From: a virus
Reading direction: 5' to 3' (one strand)
Virus record (IMG/VR): IMGVR_UViG_3300042301_001462
Coordinates: 1-32,752 of that record
Length of the DNA: 32,752 bases
The translations under genes were made by a program, and so were the position numbers. A model generated the notes under the pieces. It did not search any database. It was not told the DNA's origin and saw only the letters and a program-made list of their open reading frames with translations. Positions 22,756 through 29,777 of this stretch are shown in pieces (position 1 is the first letter of the stretch; each line of letters begins with the position of its first letter).

Positions 22756-23217
22756 ATGTTGAATGACGCATTTGAATTCTTTGACTTCACAGAAGATGAA
22801 GCAGAGGAAGTAGCAAAAGAAATTAAGGAAACCGAAGGACTCCATGTTCGAGACGGACGGATATGTCTTTGCGGGCATCCAATGACTCGACACAGTGAGT
22901 TCTCAGGAATCATGTCTTGTTCACCAACTCGTTTAGTATGTCCATGTAAGAAATCGCGACCAGTGATTGATGTGAGCGATACTCGTGTGTTCTTGCGTAA
23001 GACTCGTGGGTCAGGAACTGCTCATGCTTTGACACAGGGAGTGTTGGCATCTGCAAAGGCAGGACACAAGGTTGACTGGCTGATTGAGCAGAAGTGTGAC
23101 AAGTGCGATGTGGCAGGCAAAGTAAGCCCAGTGTCAGTAACTCAGCATGGAGTGATTGTGGATGGGGCAACAGGCTTTGATGTATTGTTGTGTGCAACCT
23201 GTCGAGAAGGAAACTAA
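22756..23217 (+). CDS. Double zinc-ribbon phage protein
   Basis: The 153-residue protein has an acidic N-terminus, then a first ligand set 'CLCGHPMTRH...SC...CPCKK' (residues about 37-65) and a second 'KCDKCDVAGK...LLCATCREG' (about 113-151). Such two-ribbon proteins occur in actinophages with unknown roles, possibly binding nucleic acid or protein. It is the first gene rightward from the control region, so it may be early expressed. Its stop overlaps the glycosyltransferase start. Confidence 0.75.
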   Translation: MLNDAFEFFDFTEDEAEEVAKEIKETEGLHVRDGRICLCGHPMTRHSEFSGIMSCSPTRLVCPCKKSRPVIDVSDTRVFLRKTRGSGTAHALTQGVLASAKAGHKVDWLIEQKCDKCDVAGKVSPVSVTQHGVIVDGATGFDVLLCATCREGN

Positions 23218-23882
23218 TGGGAGACAAACCACACTATGACGTACTGATTGCGACTCCTGGAAAGTTGTTGCATGCTGAGTACGTAATGTCTTTGGTTGAT
23301 ACGATTCGTTGGATGGAGACTAAGGGCATGACCTATAAGTTCCTGAACAAGCAGAGTTCATTCATTCCTAGTGGACGAGAGCTAGTGGCAACTGATACTT
23401 ACGAACACAACTGGGCAACCAATGAGGTTGGGTCAGGCGAGTTTACTTATGGCAAAATCTTTTGGATTGACTCGGATATCGAGTGGAGCGTCGAAGACTT
23501 CGCACGAATCCTTGCTAGTCCATTTGATGTCGTAGGCGGAATGTATGCAACGGCTCCTGATGGAACGGTTGCAGTTGCACGGTTCGATGAAAAGCGTCGA
23601 CCAAAGAAAACCAACGAGATCGATTTCTTTATGAACGAAGAAATGACAGAAGTCTTTGGATTGGGCTTTGGGTTCTTGGCAGTCAAGAGTGGCGTCTTTG
23701 AAAAGATGGAACGACCTTGGTTCAAGATTGAGCAGATGCAATGGGATGAAGTTCCATTCACTGTCAATGTGGGCGAAGACTATTCATGGTGTATGAACGC
23801 ACGACGGAACGGCTATAAGATTTGGGTCGACCCTGGAGTGAAAGTCAAGCACCACAAAGAAACGACTTACTACCTACCATGA
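23217..23882 (+). CDS. GT-A-fold glycosyltransferase
   Basis: ATG 23217 follows GAGAAGGA and overlaps the preceding stop. The 221-residue protein has 'DVLIATPGKLLHAEYVMSLV' at the start, the metal-binding D-x-D within 'FWIDSDIEW', 'VGGMYATAPDG', 'GLGFGFLAVKSGVF' and 'GEDYSWCMNARRNGYKIWVDP'. This is the usual arrangement of phage family-2-like glycosyltransferases. It would transfer a sugar to a host glycan, phage DNA or virion protein; the acceptor is unknown. Confidence 0.8.
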   Translation: MGDKPHYDVLIATPGKLLHAEYVMSLVDTIRWMETKGMTYKFLNKQSSFIPSGRELVATDTYEHNWATNEVGSGEFTYGKIFWIDSDIEWSVEDFARILASPFDVVGGMYATAPDGTVAVARFDEKRRPKKTNEIDFFMNEEMTEVFGLGFGFLAVKSGVFEKMERPWFKIEQMQWDEVPFTVNVGEDYSWCMNARRNGYKIWVDPGVKVKHHKETTYYLP

Positions 23883-24049
23883 ACAAGAATACGAGTGGCA
23901 CCATAAAGTGTGGCTGGTGCATAACTGGCGAACACGAAGAATGTAGATCAGAAATCAAATACTATGACAAAGTGTGGCACTGTAGTTGCGAAACCTGTCA
24001 TGGTGATGTACAATCAAAAGTCCAAGAACAAGGAGAATCCAATGAATAA
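23879..24049 (+). CDS. Small zinc-binding protein
   Basis: The ATG overlaps the glycosyltransferase stop (ATGA). The 56-residue product contains 'KCGWCITGEHEECRSE' and 'WHCSCETCHG', seven Cys and two His in a zinc-finger-like pattern. Function is unknown. Confidence 0.7.
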   Translation: MNKNTSGTIKCGWCITGEHEECRSEIKYYDKVWHCSCETCHGDVQSKVQEQGESNE

Positions 24050-24305
24050 AAAGCAGGCAGCAACTGAGGTAGACAACCTCATCACAGTTCTAACCAACTA
24101 TGGCGTCATCACAACTGAAGTCGGCGAGATGTTGTTAGAAGACATCGAACTAATCATCAACGAGATTACAACTCTCGATGCCGCACCAGTCTGGAAGAAC
24201 CACCCATCGGCACAGAACAAGACTAAGAAAACTGACGCCGAGAATGTGACCGACCTCTGGGATGCACTCAAGGCACACAAGGACGATGATGAGGACTTTC
24301 ACTAA
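24042..24305 (+). CDS. Hypothetical protein
   Basis: AAGGAGAATCCA precedes ATG 24042. The 87-residue product (MNKKQAATEVDNLITVLTNY...) is helical with an acidic tail (KDDDEDFH). It overlaps both neighbours, so it is part of one operon. Function is unknown. Confidence 0.7.
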   Translation: MNKKQAATEVDNLITVLTNYGVITTEVGEMLLEDIELIINEITTLDAAPVWKNHPSAQNKTKKTDAENVTDLWDALKAHKDDDEDFH

Positions 24306-24586
24306 TGAATAAGAAACTTGTGACGATTGAGTTCGCGGCTAACTCACTTGAAATGCCACCGAAGATTATTACGGATTGGATTAAGGCAGGGCTACTTGAA
24401 ATGCCAGAACCAGGGATGGTCGACCGTGACGAAGTCCTGAGAGTTTACGAAGAAGTCTTCCGCAAGCGAACGGAACTACCAAAGCGGTTGTCTATCAACA
24501 ACATGATGCGAGACCGAAACGGTCGATTCATACCAAAAGGCAAGACCAAGTTCTTCATGCCAAGTCTGCCTAAAGACCCAGACTGA
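24305..24586 (+). CDS. Winged-helix/MerR-like DNA-binding protein
   Basis: In this 93-residue protein 'VTIEFAANSLEMPPKIITDWIKAGLLEMP' followed by 'MVDRDEVLRVYEEVF' resembles the helix-turn-helix and wing of MerR/excisionase proteins. A basic 'KRLSINNMMRDRNGRF' tail follows. It ends the 22.7-24.6 kb operon and precedes the repeat-rich block, so a regulator of one or the other is plausible. Confidence 0.55.
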   Translation: MNKKLVTIEFAANSLEMPPKIITDWIKAGLLEMPEPGMVDRDEVLRVYEEVFRKRTELPKRLSINNMMRDRNGRFIPKGKTKFFMPSLPKDPD

Positions 24587-24870
24587 ATCGGACTATAGCA
24601 ACAGGCACGGATTCTTCAAGCATTTTGTTGTTAATGTAAAGAGAAATAGGTAGCCGTCCCTCTCTCCTCGCACAACAAAACTTTTCAACTTCCAACTTTC
24701 CGAAATCAAAAAAACTCGTAGGACTTGACGGCTGCTAAAATTAATAGGAGCGTCGGTCATCTTACAAGCCCTCTCCCCAGTTAAGGTGGCCGGCGTCTCA
24801 TCCTAAGCCTTGGTTAAAAGTTGGAAGCTCGGCCTGGATCCAATCAACTTCCAACGAAGGTAGATTACAC
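24587..24870 (+). promoter_or_regulatory. Intergenic boundary: promoter motif and first AACTTCCAAC repeats
   Basis: No frame is evident. CTGCTAAAATTA (24732-24743) is a likely -10, preceded closely by TTGACG. The repeat core AACTTCCAAC occurs forward at 24687-24696, in reverse as GTTGGAAG at 24820-24827, and forward as AACTTCCAACGAA at 24846-24858. The last two could pair. The final copy supplies GAAGG as an SD-like site before ATG 24871. Base usage changes here. Confidence 0.5.
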
Positions 24871-25800
24871 ATGTTCGAAGTTACCGGAAGCGATTCCCCA
24901 GAAACCCGTGCCGAATATCAGATCGACGAACCGGTCGACCTCAGGCCTGACCTTAGTACCCTCGGAATAGAAGAAGCCGATAAGGGCGTCTGCGAAGACA
25001 ACTACATCAACCGTGCTATATTACGGCGTGCACGTCTTTCGTGGGATCCTGTTTACTCGACCAACGGAGTCCCTACCGGACTGATCCGAGCTCGATCAAA
25101 AGAGTCAACGGTTGAACGACGTCTAATGTCTTTAGCCGAGAAGCGTCCGATCATGCTCGATCCAACTTCCAACAACTCAGACTTCCTAACCGGCCTGGAT
25201 CTTCTAGCGGAAGAAGCATCGGACTACCTCGTTCCACCTTGGGTTGTACACAGTACCCGCCTCTACCTGAAGGAACAGGAAGACGGTGGTCCAAAGTCCG
25301 AGAAGCGTAAGCCGCTAGCTCAGCCTCACCGGTGCCGCCAAATCAAAGATGACGGTATTCGTTGTATGTTGTGGAGCTCCGGGCGTCCGAAAGACGACGG
25401 CCTGTGCCGGATTCACTTACGATCAACGCAGCACAAAACGTCCGACGACATCGAACGGGCTCGTGCGAAGTTAGTCCAGGCAGCTCCTTACGCCGTCGAC
25501 ATGCTCGAAGATCTGATGGAGAACGCGGAGTCAGAACCGGTGAAGCTCAAAGCTGCAACGGAGATCCTGGACAGAGCCGGCGTGCGTGGCGGCGTGGAGA
25601 TCGACACGAATGTTAATATCGACGTCCGGCCTGCTGCTAGTGTTATCGCAGAGCGTCTCGACCGACTCGCTCAAGGAGCCATCCAAACTGCTGCTAAGCT
25701 TGCTCAAGCGGGTCTGATCGTAGAACCGGACAAAGACATCATCGATGCTGAAGTCGTTGAGGATAAGAAAGAGATCGAGACTGATGTCGAAGACAATTAA
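24871..25800 (+). CDS. Terminase small subunit-like protein with zinc-binding motif
   Basis: The 309-residue protein has a variable N-terminal half, then 'HRCRQIKDDGIRCMLW' and 'DGLCRIHL' (about residues 150-180). This C-x8-C...C-x2-H element resembles one placed in actinophage terminase small subunits and relatives. It is followed by 'AKLVQAAPYAVDMLEDLMEN' and 'AATEILDRAGVRGGVEIDTN', a helical stretch typical of those proteins. The role would be DNA recognition for packaging, but no large subunit is in view. The start is preceded by the repeat AACTTCCAACGAAGG, whose GAAGG may serve as SD. Confidence 0.55.
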   Translation: MFEVTGSDSPETRAEYQIDEPVDLRPDLSTLGIEEADKGVCEDNYINRAILRRARLSWDPVYSTNGVPTGLIRARSKESTVERRLMSLAEKRPIMLDPTSNNSDFLTGLDLLAEEASDYLVPPWVVHSTRLYLKEQEDGGPKSEKRKPLAQPHRCRQIKDDGIRCMLWSSGRPKDDGLCRIHLRSTQHKTSDDIERARAKLVQAAPYAVDMLEDLMENAESEPVKLKAATEILDRAGVRGGVEIDTNVNIDVRPAASVIAERLDRLAQGAIQTAAKLAQAGLIVEPDKDIIDAEVVEDKKEIETDVEDN

Positions 25801-26065
25801 CGAACTAGTCGAAGCGGCCCGCACACACTTCGAAAACGTTCAAGCGGACATAGTAAATGCGTCTACCAGGATCGAACACATCCGGATCACGACCCTAGCT
25901 CAGGAAGCTGCCCATCTTCTAACGGATCTTGAGAAGTTCGCAACCGGGAGCCCGGATCTCGAAGATCTCGAAGGGCCTGCACCAACTTCTAACGAACCGT
26001 TGGTTGCTTCTGGATGCTGCGGTGGATCCAAGACTTCCGACGAAGGATGTCACTGCTCCCGTTAA
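25784..26065 (+). CDS. Hypothetical protein with Cys-rich end
   Basis: ATG 25784 lies inside the end of the preceding gene (17-base overlap). The 93-residue product (MSKTINELVEAARTHFENVQ...) is helical, with 'SGCCGGSKTSDEGCHCSR' at the C-terminus that may bind metal. One copy of the 13-mer repeat lies within the coding region and is translated as PTSNE. Confidence 0.65.
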   Translation: MSKTINELVEAARTHFENVQADIVNASTRIEHIRITTLAQEAAHLLTDLEKFATGSPDLEDLEGPAPTSNEPLVASGCCGGSKTSDEGCHCSR

Positions 26066-26180
26066 AAGTTGCAACCGGGAGAATCCGCACGTTCACGCGG
26101 AATTCCAGGAGCTCAGCTCGAGCTAACTTCCAACGGACCTTCATTCGAAGTTGGCGGCCCCGGACCCTACAGTCCCTGGC

Positions 26181-26216
26181 TTGCTGCCGTAGTTAACATG
26201 TGCTAAGATCAGAATC
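26181..26216 (+). promoter_or_regulatory. Promoter TTGCTG-17-TAAGAT, leaderless
   Basis: TTGCTG (26181-26186), 17 bases, extended -10 TGTGCTAAGAT (TAAGAT 26204-26209), then seven bases to ATG 26217. Confidence 0.6.
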
Positions 26217-27065
26217 ATGACTAAACAGAATCCTGCAGCATTCATTGCAACGGCACGCAAGTACCTGGGATATACATCAGAACTTCTGGGACGCAATGCA
26301 TTTGGTCAACGGGTTGGATATGACTCCGCTCCATGGGCCGGTGCCTTCATTGACGTCGTCGCTCGAGAAGCTGGCGTGCGTCTTCCATCTTTCACTTACG
26401 TGCCCGCAGGCCTAGCCGAAGCTATTCGAACCGGTAACATCTCACGGACCCCGCGGCCTGGTGACATTGCGATCTTCAACTTCGCATCAACGGGTACCGA
26501 CGGCATGGCGGCGAGCTCGTTTGACATGCCAGCTGCCGGGATTGTTACCGACGTCCGGGAACTTCGAACGAACGGTCGCTTCATTACGATCGAAGGTAAC
26601 TCGACCGGGCCCACTTCCTACCAAGACAAAGACGGCGTGCATCAACGTATTCGCCATCTGACGGATGTCATCATCTTCGTTCGACCTGAGGAATTCGACG
26701 GACGAGTCCTGGCCCGCATTGCTCAACTTCTAACGAACCTTATTAAGAAGCTAACGGGCATGTCCCCAGGTAAGCTCGAGCTCGACGCGATCCAGGAAGC
26801 GACGGACTCGAAGGTTGAACTTCGCACGAAGAACTTGAAACCAGGTACCCGTAACCGATCGATCGAACTGCTTCAGCTAGCTCTGTCACAAGTAACGGAT
26901 CTCCAGGGAGCCGAACGTGGGAAGTTAGACGCCGCGACTACCGCTGCCATCGCACGCTTCCAACGAAACATTGGACGCGTGGGTCCTGGTGCTCAAGGGA
27001 CCTTGGACCTTCCAACATTGCAACGGCTTGCCAAGGAGACCGGACTGTTCACAGTTAGTGAATAG
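26217..27065 (+). CDS. CHAP-fold protein with catalytic residues lost, plus peptidoglycan-binding domain
   Basis: Residues 5-145 follow the CHAP amidase/endopeptidase pattern (ARKYLGY, 'SAPWAGAFIDVVAREAG', 'RPGDIAIFNF', 'AAGIVTDV', 'FITIEGNS'). The usual P-W-C-A-x-F is P-W-A41-G-A-F, and the usual H-V-G-I-V is A106-A-G-I-V, so both the nucleophile Cys and the His are Ala. E126 and N128 remain. Residues 205-275 form a peptidoglycan-binding repeat. The protein probably binds cell wall without cutting it, as a virion or adhesion factor. A working endolysin is encoded separately at 18110. The start is leaderless. Confidence 0.8.
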   Translation: MTKQNPAAFIATARKYLGYTSELLGRNAFGQRVGYDSAPWAGAFIDVVAREAGVRLPSFTYVPAGLAEAIRTGNISRTPRPGDIAIFNFASTGTDGMAASSFDMPAAGIVTDVRELRTNGRFITIEGNSTGPTSYQDKDGVHQRIRHLTDVIIFVRPEEFDGRVLARIAQLLTNLIKKLTGMSPGKLELDAIQEATDSKVELRTKNLKPGTRNRSIELLQLALSQVTDLQGAERGKLDAATTAAIARFQRNIGRVGPGAQGTLDLPTLQRLAKETGLFTVSE

Positions 27066-27194
27066 TTGACGCCGGATCCGAGTCCGGCAACTTCCAACGA
27101 AGAACTCGAGCTCAGCTCGGAAGCTGAAGGTCCGGTTAACTTCCAACGAATGCTCATGAGAAGTTCTGATGTCCGGCACGCAGGGTACCCTTAC

Positions 27195-27229
27195 TTGACA
27201 AGACGGCTCGCATGTGATTTACTACATTC
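27195..27229 (+). promoter_or_regulatory. Promoter TTGACA-17-TTTACT, leaderless
   Basis: TTGACA (27195-27200), 17 bases, TTTACT (27218-27223), six bases, ATG 27230. It has a consensus -35 and the recurrent leaderless spacing. Confidence 0.75.
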
Positions 27230-27547
27230 ATGAGCCTTTATTCACCATCACTATTCGGAGACGCACAGATTCTCCTGGATTCACTCGGCGTGCAAATCGT
27301 TACCGTACGTTACGTGTATCGAGATGACACGGGCATGGAACCAGCCATTGGGTACCTTGCAGTCTTCCCAACGGACACGTCCTACTACAAGTACATAAAG
27401 GGCGTGGAAGAGGGTGACCGACTGTGGGGGCACATCGACTCCAAATTCATGTATGAAGTCGCAGGCTTCCGCGGCGAGACCGTAGCCGATTTGACGACGC
27501 TGGAACGCAATGGCTCGGACTTCATCGTTGTTGACATTCTTGACTAA
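27230..27547 (+). CDS. Hypothetical protein
   Basis: A 105-residue protein (MSLYSPSLFGDAQILLDSLG...) of alternating strands and helices, with 'VFPTDTSYYKYIKGVEEGDRLWGH'. No family is recognised. A promoter for the next gene lies within its last codons. Confidence 0.65.
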   Translation: MSLYSPSLFGDAQILLDSLGVQIVTVRYVYRDDTGMEPAIGYLAVFPTDTSYYKYIKGVEEGDRLWGHIDSKFMYEVAGFRGETVADLTTLERNGSDFIVVDILD

Positions 27548-27559
27548 CCGTGCTTTAAT
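27531..27559 (+). promoter_or_regulatory. Promoter TTGACA-17-TTTAAT
   Basis: TTGACA (27531-27536), 17 bases, TTTAAT (27554-27559). It overlaps the end of the upstream gene and serves the gene at 27586, which has its own SD (AGAAAGGA). Confidence 0.75.
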
Positions 27560-27585
27560 AGAACTACTACAGAAAGGATTCACCG

Positions 27586-27750
27586 ATGCCCATCTACCGA
27601 ATCACCGCCCAGAAAATCATCGACCACGTCGACCTAGTAAACGCGGCTTCCCTCAAAGAAGCGGAAGCACTCATTGCCGATTGGATTTCTGATGACTTCT
27701 CGGAAGTCGACTCTTCAGCATCTTGGACAATCGACATCGTCGAGGAGTAA
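27586..27750 (+). CDS. Small hypothetical acidic protein
   Basis: A 54-residue protein MPIYRITAQKIIDHVDLVNA..., then 'EALIADWISDDFSEVDSSAS'. A strand-helix-strand layout is likely. AAAGGA lies eight bases before the ATG, and a terminator built from the 13-mer repeat follows. Confidence 0.65.
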   Translation: MPIYRITAQKIIDHVDLVNAASLKEAEALIADWISDDFSEVDSSASWTIDIVEE

Positions 27751-27776
27751 CGGCTAGCCATCGACCGAGTCAACCT

Positions 27777-27805
27777 CACTTCCAACGAAGTGGGGTTTTC
27801 TTTTT
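27777..27805 (+). terminator. Terminator formed from a repeat copy
   Basis: CACTTC-CAAC-GAAGTG is a perfect six-base stem, then GGGTTTTCTTTTT. The stem and loop are the repeat core with outer bases adapted to pair. Confidence 0.75.
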
Positions 27806-28018
27806 GCCTGGGCTCAGCGGCGTGCGAAGATCCGGAACTTCCAACGGACGTTGATGAGAAGTAGTGAAGGCCCGCTTCCGGGAACTTCTAACGAAGATTG
27901 ATTCGAAGTACGGATCGAGCTCAGCTGCGAGCTCAGCTGCAACTTCCAACGAACGGCTCGTTCGAAGTGCGGATCGCGGCGTGCTTCCGCTGCTCAAATC
28001 ACTAATAGAAAATCGGGG
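27806..28018 (+). repeat. Dense repeat cluster between genes
   Basis: Three 13-mer copies (27836, 27883, 27941) lie in 106 bases. The last two extend into closely similar ends TTCGAAGTRCGGATCG. A 12-base tandem pair GAGCTCAGCTGC (27917-27940) also lies here. No frame is evident. Confidence 0.7.
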
Positions 28019-28030
28019 TATGCTAACGGT
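28019..28030 (+). promoter_or_regulatory. Leaderless -10 (TATGCT)
   Basis: TATGCT at 28019-28024, six bases, ATG 28031. No SD and no clear -35. Confidence 0.45.
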
Positions 28031-28339
28031 ATGAGACACATCGAAGTACACGTAATTGAGTCGGAGACTGACGTCGCGACTGCACTGTCAAGCGGCCTGC
28101 TTGAGGTGACGGACATTGACGAGGACGTCCACTGTAACCACTGCTCCGACAGGGTCGCGTATGTAGACGGAGAGTTCGTTGCGTTCGCGGTTGCGATTGA
28201 CGAGATGGACGAACCGTGGTTTGTGTGCTTGGTGTGTAGTGAACCCGTAGTCGAACCCGAAGACACTACTCTCTCATTTATTGACCTACTCATTGCGGAC
28301 GAAGAACTTGATGACTTCGACTTGGAAGATGACAACTAA
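28031..28339 (+). CDS. Acidic zinc-ribbon protein
   Basis: A 102-residue protein with 'HCNHCSDRVAYVDGEFVAF' and 'WFVCLVCSEPV', two C-x2-C pairs forming a zinc ribbon, and a very acidic C-terminus (DEELDDFDLEDDN). Function is unknown. Repeat copies follow its stop immediately. Confidence 0.7.
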   Translation: MRHIEVHVIESETDVATALSSGLLEVTDIDEDVHCNHCSDRVAYVDGEFVAFAVAIDEMDEPWFVCLVCSEPVVEPEDTTLSFIDLLIADEELDDFDLEDDN

Positions 28340-28587
28340 CTTCTAACGGACACTGGTAAGAAGTTTTCTCCAACCCCCTTGATAAAAACTTCCAACGAAC
28401 ATTGGTGAGAAGTTTGATGTCGCCTTCACCACTTTTGATGTCTTTTCGGGGCTAAACGAAAAAATGAAAAATTGTCATCTGAACGCACGCACACGCGTAT
28501 AAATAAAAAGCCAAAACTAAATGTTGCGTGATTGTCGAAATCTGTGCTAAGTTCCTCTTGTAATACTTTTCTACGAGAGGACACACC
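28340..28587 (+). promoter_or_regulatory. Junction region: two repeat hairpins, then promoter TTGCGT-18-TAAGTT
   Basis: Two extended repeats (28338-28370 and 28387-28418) can each fold by AACTTC/GAAGTT; the first is followed by TTCTC and could terminate. From 28441 the sequence style changes. TTGCGT (28524-28529), 18 bases and the extended -10 TGTGCTAAGTT (28548-28553) form a promoter for the gene at 28588. Confidence 0.6.
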
Positions 28588-29124
28588 ATTCACACGATAC
28601 AACTAATCCTTGTTGAGGCAGACAGCCCACAACAGGCTTTCACAGAAGTCGCTAACGCCTGCGAGGACATTCGCTGGTCAGATTGGCACAACGCTGTTCA
28701 CGACCAAGTTGATGAACTCAACTTCTCTGGTCGCTGGACAGGTGGCGTTTTTGTAAACGACCCAGATAGCCAAACCACTCAACTCAACTACCTACGCTGG
28801 TCAGATGATGAGGCACTAGGCGACATTGTGTTACAGCGTTTCATCAACTACCGAATGGACGAGATTGCGAGCCTACGCAAAATAATTACTGATAAAGGCA
28901 CAGACCTAACTTCACTCTCATACTCACCACTAGAACAGAACTTTGATAAGAGTATGGACATTTACTATGTCAAGAAGTTAGCCAACATACTTGGAAACGA
29001 TTGGGTCGCTGAAACTGCGTTCTATGACATTACTGCTTGGGACGCGACACTTCACTACTTCACACAGCGTGTGGCACTTGCCCCTGAAAAGCAATACCTA
29101 ATCGCTGTGGACTTCCACCACTAG
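28588..29124 (+). CDS. Hypothetical protein, probable ATT start codon
   Basis: The open frame extends up to a stop at 28561-28563 but has no ATG, GTG or TTG before 28828. GAGAGGA lies seven bases before ATT 28588 and a promoter lies just upstream, so AUU initiation is likely, giving 178 residues (IHTIQLILVEADSPQQAFTE...). The upstream part has protein-like composition and joins smoothly to the rest (RFINYRMDEIASLRKIITDK). No family is recognised. It is the first gene of the AAA/VWA block. Confidence 0.7.
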   Translation: MHTIQLILVEADSPQQAFTEVANACEDIRWSDWHNAVHDQVDELNFSGRWTGGVFVNDPDSQTTQLNYLRWSDDEALGDIVLQRFINYRMDEIASLRKIITDKGTDLTSLSYSPLEQNFDKSMDIYYVKKLANILGNDWVAETAFYDITAWDATLHYFTQRVALAPEKQYLIAVDFHH

Positions 29125-29168
29125 GATTTCGCTCTAAGCGAACAAGCAAAAAAACTTCTCATTAGAAC

Positions 29169-29198
29169 TTGACATTACAAAAAGAACCCCTGTAAAGT
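29169..29198 (+). promoter_or_regulatory. Promoter TTGACA-18-TAAAGT
   Basis: TTGACA (29169-29174), 18 bases, TAAAGT (29193-29198), serving the gene at 29248. AGGACGG is the SD. Confidence 0.65.
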
Positions 29199-29247
29199 CA
29201 GAAGTGTTAGGAAACCACCTAGCAAATAACCAATAGGACGGAAAACT

Positions 29248-29757
29248 ATGAACCCAGAGTTCGGAACTCTAACTGGTGATGTAGCAGAGGCAGTAGCAAC
29301 TGCTGACGCATTACCAACTGGCAACACTGCCAAAGTCATTGGCAAAGGTATTTACCTAGAAATGCCAAACGCTGATGAAACCCAGACGACCCAAGTTTTG
29401 ATTACCCCAGAGGGTATCAGCGAAACTGGTAAGCCTGTGGCTATGGCAATCACCTATCGCACCATTTCAGATTGGTCGCCTCGCAAGCAGTGGCGAACCC
29501 AATTCATTCGCAAGGCAGAGGACAAGTCTGCGAGCGATAATGTAACTGCTATGGCAGAGCAGGTTGAGAACTGGCTGAAACGCCAGATGAACTATGGACT
29601 AACCTCCATTCGCAACTCAACTCCATTAGTGTTTGAGGTAACGAACCTTGACCTAAATGATGTTCTGGATTGGAAAGTTCCAGCCCCAGCACTTCGCCGA
29701 ATTATCAAAGCACGAACCACCATTGGTTTCCCTGCTGACCTTTACAAGACCAAGTAG
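29248..29757 (+). CDS. Hypothetical protein of the AAA/VWA block
   Basis: A 169-residue protein (MNPEFGTLTGDVAEAVATAD...) with central 'YRTISDWSPRKQWRTQFIRK' and 'WLKRQMNYGLTSIRNSTPL'. No known motif is seen. It ends 20 bases before the AAA+ gene and is likely co-transcribed, so it may be a partner or substrate of that system. Confidence 0.75.
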   Translation: MNPEFGTLTGDVAEAVATADALPTGNTAKVIGKGIYLEMPNADETQTTQVLITPEGISETGKPVAMAITYRTISDWSPRKQWRTQFIRKAEDKSASDNVTAMAEQVENWLKRQMNYGLTSIRNSTPLVFEVTNLDLNDVLDWKVPAPALRRIIKARTTIGFPADLYKTK

Positions 29758-29777
29758 TAACGAAAGGACAAATCAAA

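Larger units (their letters stand above)
24846..28399 (+). repeat. Dispersed 13-mer repeat family AACTTC[C/T]AACG[A/G]A
   Basis: Exact copies by eye start at 24846, 25984, 26125, 26725, 27089, 27138, 27836, 27883, 27941, 28338 and 28387. A variant terminator copy is at 27778, and cores are at 24687, 25164 and 26958. All of these face the same way; one reverse core is at 24820. Most lie between genes. Several extend to about 30 bases, ending GAGAAGTT or TTCGAAGT, so AACTTC can pair with GAAGTT. I see no copies outside this block. Compare mycobacteriophage stoperators or start-associated sequences. Confidence 0.85.
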
